DNA of 64,000 nucleotides from Setaria digitata (Eukaryota; Nematoda; Chromadorea; Rhabditida; Setariidae): NCBI GenBank assembly GCA_003640385.1, contig RCAB01000152.1:1-64000 (forward strand), in the 5' to 3' direction. This document shows, piece after piece, positions 38,522 through 50,800 of the stretch; within the stretch, counting starts at the first letter, position 1; each line of letters starts with the position of its first letter. The notes beneath the pieces are model-generated. The model made no database searches. It saw only the letters and a list, made by a program, of their open reading frames with translations, and was not told the DNA's origin. The translations under genes were made by a program, and so were the position numbers.

Positions 38522-40198
38522 GTCTAAAATATTTAGAATACCACAGAATAAAACAACAAAATGTCAAATTAACACAGCAATCGACAATTAACGCATGGTA
38601 TCAAAAAATCTCGAATTCACATGGAAATCATAAAATATTGGAGGATTCAGCAATGCTTCGCCAGCCGGAAATGAAACTGCCTGCTGAATATAAACATAAA
38701 TCATTAGTCTTCACGAAAAAACCCATGATGACATTAACTTAACCAATTATTTAAGGATAAAAACTATAAAGGAAAATTTTCCAACTTTGTATTTCATAGA
38801 TAATTTGATAAAGGACAAATAATGGAAACATGTTAGGCGATATCGATAAAAGTGTCATGTATTGTAAAACCTAACAAAATATCTACAAAAAAAAAAAAAA
38901 AAAAAAAAAGTTATTTGCCGCGAAAGTTGCAAAAATATATTGCAAAAAATTCAAATATCAGGAAATTCCTAAAAAAAAGATCCAGAAGAGAAAAGTAAAC
39001 AAAATTTAGAAGGAATACTTTTCTTTATGAAACATCACAAACTATTACTAGCACATTATGGTCGAAATTGATATTTAAGTGGATTATAAAATTGAAGGCA
39101 TCTAAAATTTCTACATTCTTTCCGTAACACTCAAATTCTTCGCAGTGTTGAATGTCCCTTTCAAGAAAAAAAAAAATACGGAATTAGAAGTTCAAATATT
39201 CAAATCAACAGTATCTCTGTGTATACATGACATCAATGCTTCAATCTCCTGAATGAAGATTTTAATTTTTATCCAGAACCGTAACAAATGCAATCTGGAG
39301 AAATTTGAAAAAGACAATCAAATATCGATGAAAGCTTATCCCAGAAGTAACTAAATTTCCAGTTCAAAAGAAATGCATTAAAGAAATATAGAAGTATGTT
39401 GACATGCAGTTCATAGTTTTCATTACAAATATAGAAAAAGAGAGGTAAACTAAGTGAATATTGACACTGCCATGTAGGGAAAGGAAAGCAAAGCACTTTG
39501 CGAATTAATAATTCATACATAAATCTAACAAAAAGCTTGTTAAGTCCAATAATTTATTTTAACATCTCCTTCCTTATCTTCCTTTTACTCCCACAATCCC
39601 TCGTTCTAAACAAGGCTATGACGAAATAACAAAAGAACATTATTACACTCAATATTTTCTTCCTTTTAATACCATACAGCCAGATATTTTCTCACTTCCG
39701 TTTTCCAAATTAAATACCATTCCCGTGCGCTTCACAATTCCTTTAAAAAAGGAGAGAAAAAGGAAACGATACTTACATATCACATATAAGACAAGAATCA
39801 GAGAAACTTTCCGGATCAAATTTCTTCTGAATGTACACATATTTAGGCACTAACAACTGTTTATTTCTTCACCAAATATTCTTCATTTGAAAAGTGGTTT
39901 CCGAGAATTCTGGAAAGAATTTTGGGAAAATGGATCAAAAAGCATACATTGAAAAAATTTTTTTCTCGACATGGAGCTTAATATAACTAATATTCACGAC
40001 ATTTTAACGAATATTGATGGTACATTTCTAGATCACTTTATTAATCCTCACAATATGCTTACAAGGAATTTAGATTTTTCCATGTGATTTTGGGTATTAA
40101 TAAGATGTATATGCCTTTCTAACCAAAAAAGCAGTTTTCTACATAATCTATTTAAAGATAAGGATCAGAAGGATATTTTGAACAAGAACTAAACATAA
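38522..40198. other. Intergenic region between SNAPC4 and PPP1R21
   Basis: Both neighbours are on the minus strand. Apart from the poly(A)/exon-fragment repeat, I see only AT-rich sequence and short chance frames. Spacing of 1.7 kb gives no clear evidence for an operon. Confidence 0.5.
38886..38942. repeat. Poly(A) run plus 36-nt copy of a SNAPC4 exon fragment
   Basis: About 24 consecutive A (38887-38909) run directly into an exact copy of the 36 nt at 31803-31838, here outside any gene and ~7 kb away. The similarity stops at both ends, so only a fragment of the exon was copied. Confidence 0.8.
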
Positions 40199-43100
40199 TT
40201 ATCCAGAACTAACCTGCTTATTCGAGGTTACTCCATTCATTATGTCTTTGAAAGAATTCAGTGCTTTCGACTGCTCGTCTAATTGGGTATTCAAATTGGC
40301 AACATGTTCATGTAAATTTTGTAGTTGCATTTCATAGCTTTTTCGCGTCATTTCCAGTTCCTCCTGAAGCATTATATTTACAGATGACTTCCAAAACTTA
40401 TTCTGAGAGATGAACTCTTCGAGCCAAACGAAAAAATCAATATCACAAAAATTCTCATTCCATTAGTTAAAAACAACCTTTAATGTCAACTCTGTGGCAG
40501 CTGCATGATTTAACTGTTGGCGTAGCATTTCATTCTCTTGCTTTGATAATTTGGCTAATTTGAGTAGATCTTTACACTGAAGCAGTTATTTCAATGTTTA
40601 ACCTCGTCTTTGTTAAATAGATAAACATACTAGTAGAGAAAACAAAAATTAGCAATAATTAAGGAAAATCAAATGAGTCAGAGTTAAGAAAATTAAACAT
40701 ATCTGAGGCAGATGTAACAAACTTCATGTTTATAATAGAAGGCTCGACTACGAATATGCTCGATATCAGCATGTAAATCACCAATTCGTTCTTCAAAGTA
40801 TGAACAAATCACATCGACATCCATACAAGATAATTTAGAAGTTTCGAATTCTGATGACGTAATACTTAAATATTTCAATATAAAGTAATATCATTATCAT
40901 TTATCTCCAAGAACCCATGAAATACAACGTTTATGAACTGATTTAGCTCTACCACAGTTATTTCAGTTTTTTTCCTTCTTTTTTTAAGCTAGATTTAATA
41001 ACTCTTTTGATGTATAAAAGCAGAAAAGAACTGATGCTATTTAAAATATTGGAAAAAAAGACTGACAATATATACACGAAAGATAATTCAGATAGCACTG
41101 CCGCACATTAAAGATTAAAAAAATGCTAACTTGACTGCTGCTAATTTCGTCTTAAGGAGTTCACAGTCCACAATGATCCGTTCTTTTTCTTTTTCTAGTT
41201 CAACAATCCTTTTCGTTGCTATTTCCATCTATAAGGACAACTCAGTAATGCATTTTAGGAAGGAAAAGTAATCAAAAATTTTAAAATCCTAACTAGGTAA
41301 ATTTGATTTGGCCAAAAATTTTCTACTAAACCGCCATTTTCTCTACGAATTATGTTGACATATAAAGGAGTATTATACAATATCAATATAGAAAACATAC
41401 CTCAACTTTCCAAAAGTCAGTAGCTGGTCGTGTACACCTATCCTTTGAAGTTTGTAACTATAATGAAACATCTCCATTTACATTCTTAGGGTTTTTGATA
41501 GCACATTAATAAGCTAGCACTAATTTTACACTATTAACAAACATACTTCCTTAGTTTGACCATCACTTTCGTTATCTGCCATTTTCACATCACTATCTAG
41601 CAATGGGAAATTTATTGGAGGACACGCGACTTTTATATTCTCGGAAACAACTACAACGTTTTTTCTGAAAATCAAATTGTCAACCCACAAGCCCCATTAC
41701 ATGTGTCCAATTCTCATACATCCCATCATCATAACTTACTCTTGCAAGTGACTAGAGCTCATGATCAACTGCACAAATGCAATAAAGCTATTCATATTAC
41801 GAAGCAACGATGCCAAACAAGTGTTAATACATTCATTGACACAACGCAACCGTTTCGTAGCTGTTGGGATATGATTTTCGTTGAAAATTTTTGCTGCATA
41901 GGCACGACTACAGTCTGTAAAGAATATCATCAAATACAAATTCGAAAATTCATTCAATTTTCTAATAAATATTATCTGATTCATCATAGCTATACAGGTT
42001 AGAAAAATGTCTTCATATCTCATACCTGCTAACAATTCACGTAATTCTTCGATCATTGAAAACACTTGCAATGCTGAGTGATTATCAGTGCATTCAATCT
42101 GTTGGGAAAAAGCAATCAGAGACCGGAGAAATGCAAGAAATGAAGTTGTCCAAACTTCATTACATTTACTTAAATTCGTTCCGCACCAGGAAACACGATT
42201 TTCACCAAGAACGCTTTCCAAGAACAAATCTTGCCATTCCTGCAATGACAAGCTTTTCGGAACGAACTCTAAAAAGAACTATATTTGACTTATGTAGTTT
42301 TGTGACCTAAACTAATTAATTACTGATTAAGAGTTTAATTTTAAGTTCCAGTATTAAAAAAAAATGGCACTAGAGAAAATTATATATCGATGAATCAGGA
42401 AACGATCAAATCAATCTCACAAACAGTAAGTAAAATTAATAACTCACTTGACAAGAGCATAACGCACGGGTGATAATAGGAGTAAGTTCCAAGCATTCAG
42501 CAGAGAGGTTCCGACGATCATTATCAGTGTTTTCCACCAGAATACTTTCAATTTTACTTGAACAAGCTTCAAACATAACACAACTTGATAATAGTTGACG
42601 TCCAAGCTAAAAAAGAAAAAAAAAAAAAACGAAGAATGACAAGGACAAAACTCGTCTTATTTAATAAGGAGAAAATTCCCATTGCATAATAGTTCATACA
42701 ACTGCACAGAATCTGACTTCCAAGTGTTTTCTTTTCCCATTCCTTCTTATGTGCTGTGAAATATCACCATGACATGATTTTTATAAATGAATAATAAACA
42801 ATATCCAACACAAACAGAACTGTCTCAAAACAAACAACTTATGTTTGTGGTAATTTTAAATTAAATTTGAAGAAATCAGAAAAACGCTAAAGTAGTTGGT
42901 GGAACTTTTCAGATGACCTATATTTCTTACCAGAAGCGTCCTTTTCGGTAATTCTTCCATGTTACTATCATTTGGATAAATTGTCGAGCGCTGCTCAAAC
43001 AACTGCAATAAATTTGCAAATCCAGCTGTTAACACTTTTGCCATACGTAATGCATCCAACCACAAGACCTGCACTGTTTCCTTTTCCTTCACAGCCAAAG

Positions 43101-45807
43101 CATTTTCAGAACATAACACCTTAAAGAAAATTTGAAAGAATAATCATGTAAGAGTTGAAAACTTGGTGCAAACAAAAAATATTATGCAACAAACCTATTT
43201 AAAAAAAAAAAATCATTTGGTAAATTTTCGCTAAAACGTCACATATTTTCCTCGACAGATCTCTAGCACTATAGCATCCAACAAAATGACTTCATTCGAA
43301 ACTTATTCCCGAAATTATTGTGTCTTCGTACAGAACTGTAGATAGTCTGTCAAAGAACTATTTGGACATAATTGATTTTGAGAATTTCTTAAATAAAACA
43401 CAACACACAATACCAAATCTTGACTCTTAGCAGCGCCGGCCTCTATCACTGATAAATTTCCAAGAGATGACCGACTGCTAGACTGTTTTCCCATATTACA
43501 GTTCCTGAACAAAAAAAATATAAAATTTCCACTAATGACACATGCTACGAAAAATGAGCAGCAAGATTAGTCATCTAAAATTGCGGGTCGCTTCGATCTT
43601 CATTTCACTTCTCTAAGAGTTAGGATTTAAAGGCACATGACAATATCTAGGGTCCCAATAAAGAGACATTCAACTCCATTTCGTTGGGATTTGTTAAATA
43701 AAACATATCTAATCGGAAATTAATATTTACAGGGAATCACCAGCTGCTACATCCACCTTTATACGTTTAAGTTCTTCCTTCAATTTTCCATTCTCTATCT
43801 CGAGATTTCTATACTGTTCATTAAGAGCTGACGTTGTTTCTGTATATTCATTTTCTAGCTCAGAAATCTGAAATGGTCAAATTATAAGTTAAGGAAACCA
43901 AAAAAGAAGCAGGTAAAAAGGGGGAGATTTGCTCCGCATCTTACCATTCTTTTGATTACACTAAAAAACTAAAAAAAAAAAAAAAAAAAAAAACAAGAAA
44001 CTAAAACTAAAGACACAAACTCCACTTACTTTACATACTTTTTAATCAATTTTATCTACACTTACTGAAGCTCTTTATTAATGAGCTGCTTGATTCGAAG
44101 AAAACAACCCACACTTTTTAATCCATATACCTTTCAATACAAATTATAGTGAACAAAAATCACACCTTCTTGTGTAATGTTTCATTTTCCGCTACTTTTT
44201 TTTGCAGCTCCATTTGCAAGACTTCATAATCCAACTCAACCGAGCGTTCTGCACGTGCATTCTTTTGAAACAATAGTCCTCGCTTCTGGAAAAAGAAAAT
44301 ATTTCAAGCAGAACAAAATTAGGTATATAGGGAATATCTTTATCTTATACCACACAAGATCAACAACTCTATACCAGTAATTAGGTCTACTATTAATTAA
44401 TCGAATGCGACATAGGATGTCTAGCTGTTATGTCTAGCTCCATAACTGCCAGGTTAGGAACATAGGTGGCTTGTTAGAGATCTAAAAAAATAATTTAAGC
44501 AAAAATCCAACCTTAACAGATTGTTGTTTAGCTCTGTCGATTTCATTCTGTAACAATTCGACTCTTTTCACCAACTGGCTGTTCCGAAATTCAAATCCTT
44601 CCTTTTCATTTTCGAGTTTCCGCAAAGCTGACTCACTATTGTGCAAATCTGTCTAAGAATTTGGACAGGATTCTAGACATTAAAATAAATTTTCCGTAGC
44701 AAAGTGAATACGAAACAATCGTTCCGGCAAAAATTAAAGAATGCGCAGTTAACTGATGTCGTGCATCTATTCCATTGCGAATCTTCTTACAGAGAAAATT
44801 TATTTTCTTAAAATAACACACCCACACACATAATCTTCTTTCACTCTACAAAAAGATAGACTTTTGATATTATTACAACAACTGGTTATTTTTTCTGCTG
44901 AAAAATTTCAGACTGAAAAGCATTTATATAGCAGAGACTACTTTATACTATAATTAAATAACTCACTATGATAAAATTTAAGAAAAGACCCTTGAAAACA
45001 GGAATTAAATGAATGCTCATGGGAAAAAAGTAAAGGAACTAGAAGAAAAAAAAAACACTACAACAGCAGGATGAAATAAATAGCTAAGCCAACATACTGC
45101 TTCATCTCTGATCACATGAAATTATGCCTGGATGCAAAAAAAAAAGACTTTCTCAAACATTTTTTTGTAAAAAAGAATATGTGACCGACAGCAGGAACGA
45201 ATAGTAGTAAAAAAACTAACCGTTAATTTCTCATTTTTCGTTTGTTCTGCAATAACCGCATTCTTCAACGTAGATATCTGAACTTTCAACTGAAAGAAAT
45301 AGAAATTATATTTTTTTTTCATTTCTTCTAAGCCCATTCCTGATTAGCAGTTATTCCAGAAAAGAGTCTTCCAGAAGCCTTTTTAAAGCGATGAATTATT
45401 TACGAGGAAATATACTGGACAATGGATTTGATATTTTGTTCAATGTCACTACTTTAAACCAAGTGAAAATCAAGGTGGGGGCTTATAAGATTAGACCTAC
45501 TACACGAAAGCGAAGCTTTAGCAAACTCAACTTGAAACACTTTTTAAATGCGGCAAAACTGTTTGTGAGAATTAAATTTAACAAGAACCGCACCCCCATC
45601 AACAATGACTATCAGCAAACACAAAAGTGGGTTTTCATACACGATTTCATTGCCAGTGTCAATTTTAATATACAGTAATAGCCCTCTGCCGATCATTCTT
45701 TCTGCACTTTTACAATATACTTAAACAAAAATCAAGACCTTTGCGTATTCAGCAGCAACTCGTTGATATTTGGTACTGATATCAGCATTCGAAGAGATAG
45801 TTGACAT
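40199..45807 (-). CDS. ppp1r21: PPP1R21 (KLRAQ motif protein), endosomal Rab5-effector complex subunit
   Basis: The start exon (45807-45739) reads STKYQRVAAEYAK and joins LKVQISTLKNAVIAEQ, matching the KLRAQ motif region of human PPP1R21 (KYQKLAQEYSKLRAQ). Coiled-coil exons follow (FEFRNSQLVKRVELLQNEID; ELQKKVAENETLHKKISELE), then the helical core: ALRMAKVLTAGFANLLQLFE with RSTIYPNDSN (human FHTYTEQRIQIFPVDS), LGRQLLSSCVMFE, and PTATKRLRCVNECINTCLAS (human TATQKLITTNDCILSS). The C-terminal coiled coil holds CSYFEERIGDLHADIEHIRS, then MTRKSYEMQLQNLHEHVANL (human TTKRSYEDQLSMMSDHL), ending NKQVSSG. PPP1R21 binds protein phosphatase 1 and is a core subunit of the FERRY complex on early endosomes, which links Rab5 to mRNA transport; that role is carried over from the human protein. 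Some short coiled-coil exons remain unplaced in exact boundaries. Confidence 0.9.
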
Positions 45808-47861
45808 CTACACCCCACATCAACTCCTATCACCAGAACTGACTTCCAACCAGCTATTCGAAAACTTCTTGCACAAGGATGTATGAAGAAAACACACAGA
45901 AGTGCATCACATCAGTATTCAACAAAAACTGAAACTTTAAATATAATTTCAAACAATCCCCTCACCGGTTTCAACCAACTGAAGCACCCCTCCAAAGTTT
46001 TTTTTTTTTTTTTTTTTTTTTTGAATGTCGTTGCTAAACTTCCAAGCTACAACACTTTAACATTAACCAAACTTAGGATATGACAATCCTTCGAAATCCA
46101 CTCACATTCAAAACGAATGACTACCAAAACACTGCATATCAAGACGATGCATGTTCCTTCCCGAAAACCTGCAGCGAAAATGAACGAGCACACCTATGAC
46201 TACAAAATCTTTCACCGCAATTTTAGTCTTTTTGGTTTAATAAAAATCTAAATTAAATAGGTAGTAGCATTAAAGCTATCAAAGGCAAAGACGAAACAAA
46301 ATGGAACCAATTGAAATAACAATACGCCGATTAACGTTATGAATAAGTTTAGGAAAGTTATAGGGAACAAATATTCAAACAGAGAGAAACGAAGAAATTT
46401 ATTTCCATCAGTAGGACTATAAACAAAAACCTAATAACAATTACAGTATCTGTAGACATAAACAAAAATGAAGTAAAGATACGGATCAAAGTGACATGAG
46501 TGAATGTTATACAACCAAGACTTTTCTCGAGGCATTCATTCTTCTGTCATGGAGAGTATTCCAAATTTTTTTTTACAGTATAAAGTTCTCTAATTTATCT
46601 CCTAAGTTCGAAAAAAAAATGTTTTTTTTTTTGCAAAAAAATGCACAAGGATGTTTCGACGACGAGGAACCCAAAGAGGAATTTCTTCTTGTCATTACTT
46701 GTTTTCGTCAATATAAGAGTTAGCGATTAACAGTTAACTATCAGTGGGAACCTTCTACTATTGACCACGATTACCGTTCCATATGTATTCTAGAAAAAAC
46801 CATTATTCCATCAACCATTCTCAAACACCGGATAAAGAAATAACAAAAGAGAAAGACAAAAAAGACAGTCCTGATAAAAAAAAAGAAAATTACCAAATAG
46901 CTCCACGGGAAAACATGAAGCACATAATACATTAAAATAATGATCTTCGTAACCCAGCCGCATTTCCAGCGACAACTCCTAATCAGCTAATCAGGGAGTT
47001 ATCGCTTGAAAAAAAAAAGCAAGTCCATTATGCTGTAGATTAAATTAAACAGCAATTTACTGGTAATTAATTTTGAAATTTTTATGAGTAACCTTTCCAC
47101 AACTAAGAAAAAGTTCTCTATATTCGAGAATATGATACATGACAGTTCTTTCCGTCCGTTTTCATTACAATAATACACAAAAACAAATTAAGCTGAAAAC
47201 AAATTTATAGGAAGAGATAACATATCAACAAGTATGCGACAAGTGACTAACACTATTTAAATGGAATGCCATATAACAACAAGCGCTAATAAAGGATTTT
47301 TTTTTCCAAATTTCCTCTGCCTATCTATTAAACAGAATAAAACAAGATCCCATAATGGAAAAACGAAAAAGGAATTTTCAGGAAGTAGGTGATATAATCA
47401 TGTCTATATTCCCTCAAATTTTATACATACAGCCAAGAGAAAGAAATCATAGGTAACCTCTAGTAAAATAAGTTACAACATCATTCATATAATTTAATGA
47501 TTCCAAAAATCTTCGAGTGAACAACCTCTAATTTGTTAGAATTACAAATTGTTCGCTATAAGATGTTCTGGTCAATCACTACAGGAATCTTTCACTAATA
47601 GTGGGATCAGTATAATTTCGAATCAAATAGATCAATGCCGGACAAACTATTAACGACGTTGTAGGAGCTGAAAATAACAATCTTATGGTAAATGGATAAA
47701 AAGAGAGAGAGTATGATGAGTGAAATCCATATGAAATAACTGAAAAGCATGAGAGCACTGAAATAAAAAAGTTTCGAAGGAATTGAATTTATAAAATGGA
47801 CTCGGGGAACTAAAAACCCTACGAATTAAGAAGCCCTGTAACGATAAAGTAGTACCATTCA
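45808..47861. other. Intergenic region between PPP1R21 and PHF10
   Basis: Two kilobases of AT-rich sequence with a T run at about 46001-46022 and a small imperfect hairpin near 46970-47010 (agcgacaactcc pairing with ggagttatcgct). No coding frame with splice support was found on either strand. Confidence 0.5.
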
Positions 47862-50800
47862 CTATGCGTTACACGTGCTATCCATCGCTGTTATACTATG
47901 TTCAGCACAAAAACTGGAACAAATCCAATTACCATTTGGTGGAGACGACAAACCAACACAAAATGTGTGGTAACCACGATCACAACGATCACAAAACATC
48001 ATCGCATCCTACAAAATTCCTTCCATCATTATAAATACGTTACAAATATACATACATACTTACACACAAATATTACTTACATAAATACATATATATATAC
48101 ACACACAGTCAATAACAATCATTCTGGGGCACGACTATCGTTACAATCAAAACGAACAGCTCAAGCTCAAACAAAATAAATCCTTATCCTTAACAGCTAA
48201 GCATAAAAAAATGATGCAAAGTGATTCTACCTTGGTTGGATATTTTCCAGAGTTCTCACTAAGCAACGTTCCTATTAAAATATTTTAATGAATTCTGCCA
48301 AATAACCATAACGAGTGCTTTTTTTAATCTAATATTGTACTTTTTTTTCAAATTATACAGGAAACAAACCACTCATTATTTTACCCTACCCTTACCACCA
48401 ACCATTTTACATTACAAGATTTTTTTATTTTTCACTCTCTCCTTCTCTTCCCTCTTCCCTTTACAGAAGTCTCCTACACTCAGCAATAATACTTACTAAT
48501 GAATATGTCATATACATACTATTACCTCATTATCAGGCTTTTCGCAAACTGTGCATTTTTTACATTCAATACAGTTCCATCTGTAATTCAGTGCAACCTT
48601 AACAACATGTTCCGGTAAGCCAGCACAGTCTGGATGTACCACATTATGACAATTAGAACAAGACAACATTTGACGTTCCTCATTCTCTCCACATATCGAA
48701 CATTGCTGTTGTTGCTTGGTTAAACCCTATAATTAAAACAAGGACAGCACTGAAACTATATGTTCTAGGTTTTACAAGGGTTCATGTCGAATTTTAACAT
48801 TTTATTACTTTATTTTCTTGATTAAAGCCTTAAATTAAACTACCTTGTCATTATTCACTTATATATATAATACATTGTCGAATATACCTTCAACAATATC
48901 TAACTTTTCATTTGATTTTGTTTAAAAACAATACGGAGGACGGTATAAAATGATGGTTTTTAACAATATGATTGAAGAAATACTAGTCCTGAAAATTTAA
49001 AATAGGAAGGGAGCAAAAACGATCATGGGAATAATGTAAAATTATTGCAATAAAGGAAAAAGCTCCGTTTCCCTTTCGCTTCACATTATCTTTTTATACA
49101 CTTCACTTCCAAATAAACAAATAGCATATACCTATTTTCATCACTTATTCAACAGTATAAAGAAACAGGAAAGTCTATTAGAATAAAATTTTATCCCTAT
49201 TTTGTTTTTGCTGTTTTGAAAACATATATTCTAGATCTTTTTAAAAAAATAAACTATATTTGGAAGATGACAAGAAATTTACTAGCTTTAAACTATCACA
49301 ATAATAAAACATTCTCAGATGACCGAAAATTATTTACTAAGCCGTGCATTTACGATTCTGAGGACTAAAACTGAAACTATAATAATAGAAACTCGAAATG
49401 AAAATGATACAATACAAGTGCATATCTCCAAAATTCATATTACAACAACAGCATATTCAAAAGAAACGAATCCAGCCAATCTTGAGATCACTGTAATTGC
49501 TAAACGAAAAGAATTTTAGATCTCTTTCATCACCATTCTATATAAGATACCAAATAAAAATTAAATTGAGGCATTTAGCAGAAAAATCATATACAAATAC
49601 TTCAAAAAGGATAATGAATAACAAAAGATTAGGATAAAAAATGTAAGTTCAAGTACACAACAAATAAGGTATACATATTTAATAAAAAGAACATACCCGG
49701 AGAAGAAAGACGATCTGAAAACTTAAGCCAGAAAAAAAGCAAAATGAGTCAAAGCCGCTGATCATCTACATCGATATTACTAGCCATTACTGCGCATAAA
49801 ATGTAGTTCATTGAGGATTATCATACTCTTTCATTAAGTTATGAAGTGTTTACTTTGGAAAATATGAACCATATTCCCATCTTCGTGATGACTTTGATCA
49901 ACTGGCAGTGGTTTTTTCGAAGAGATACCAATCACAAATGAGTATTTACTAATAACGTAAGGAGAAAACAAACGATAGTGTAAAACAATTAGGCGCGAAT
50001 GTACATTTCCCATACTGTCTACCAAGCACTGACTTTAGAAAAATTAGAGACTTAAAATCAAGCTTTTGTTGTCGAGCTATAATTTTTCTCAAGACGCTGG
50101 AAAATTCCTTTCCTTCCCCTAGGAAAGAATTCTAGGTTTTTAATTAGAAAAATTGTAAATAAAAGTTAAAACGAAGAAAAATTCTGGCTTTCAAAGGAAT
50201 AAGATTCACGAACAAAGAGATTGGATGATAAAGATCTATGTCTGGCGTAGAGAGACTAAATGCAAAAGCAAAATATTGGACGATCAAAAAATGAAACAAT
50301 TTTCAATGAAATATTTAGTGCACAGACAAGGACATTCTCCAAAGCCATCAGATTGCAATCCGATCGCTCATAAAAACTCCTGAAGCCCAGGTAGTAGTAA
50401 TAAACACAAATTTTTACAAAGAATGACTAAAAATTAAAACCAAAAAAATAAGAAAAAAAACAGATATTACACTGTATTCGCAAAGCATCTCTGAGAAAAC
50501 ATGGTTTAAAACGCATGACATTCGGAATATCTCCAACGTAATCCGTCTAATCCTCTCAAATAGCATTAGCGACATGAAACGTCCGGAAGATTACCTCTGT
50601 ATTAAGTTACTTAGTTAATGCAAAAGCTTCAACTAAAGAACAAATTTCTATTTTATGAAAAGTTAAAGCTTAAATTCTAAAACAAAGTTTTTCGATTACT
50701 TCAGTTGTCGATGACAAAACGAGCGGATTCCTCCGACCAGTACATCTGAAGATATTAACAAAATAATGAGAAGTTTGTATCAGATGACTGGGTGAGAAAT

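Noticed and set aside
45391..45678. 95-codon plus-strand ORF inside the first PPP1R21 intron
   Set aside because: No conserved features, no start context and no splice partners; treated as chance.
47898..48179. 93-codon plus-strand ORF
   Set aside because: Part of it is antisense to the PHD2 exon of PHF10; the minus strand carries the conserved zinc-finger sequence.
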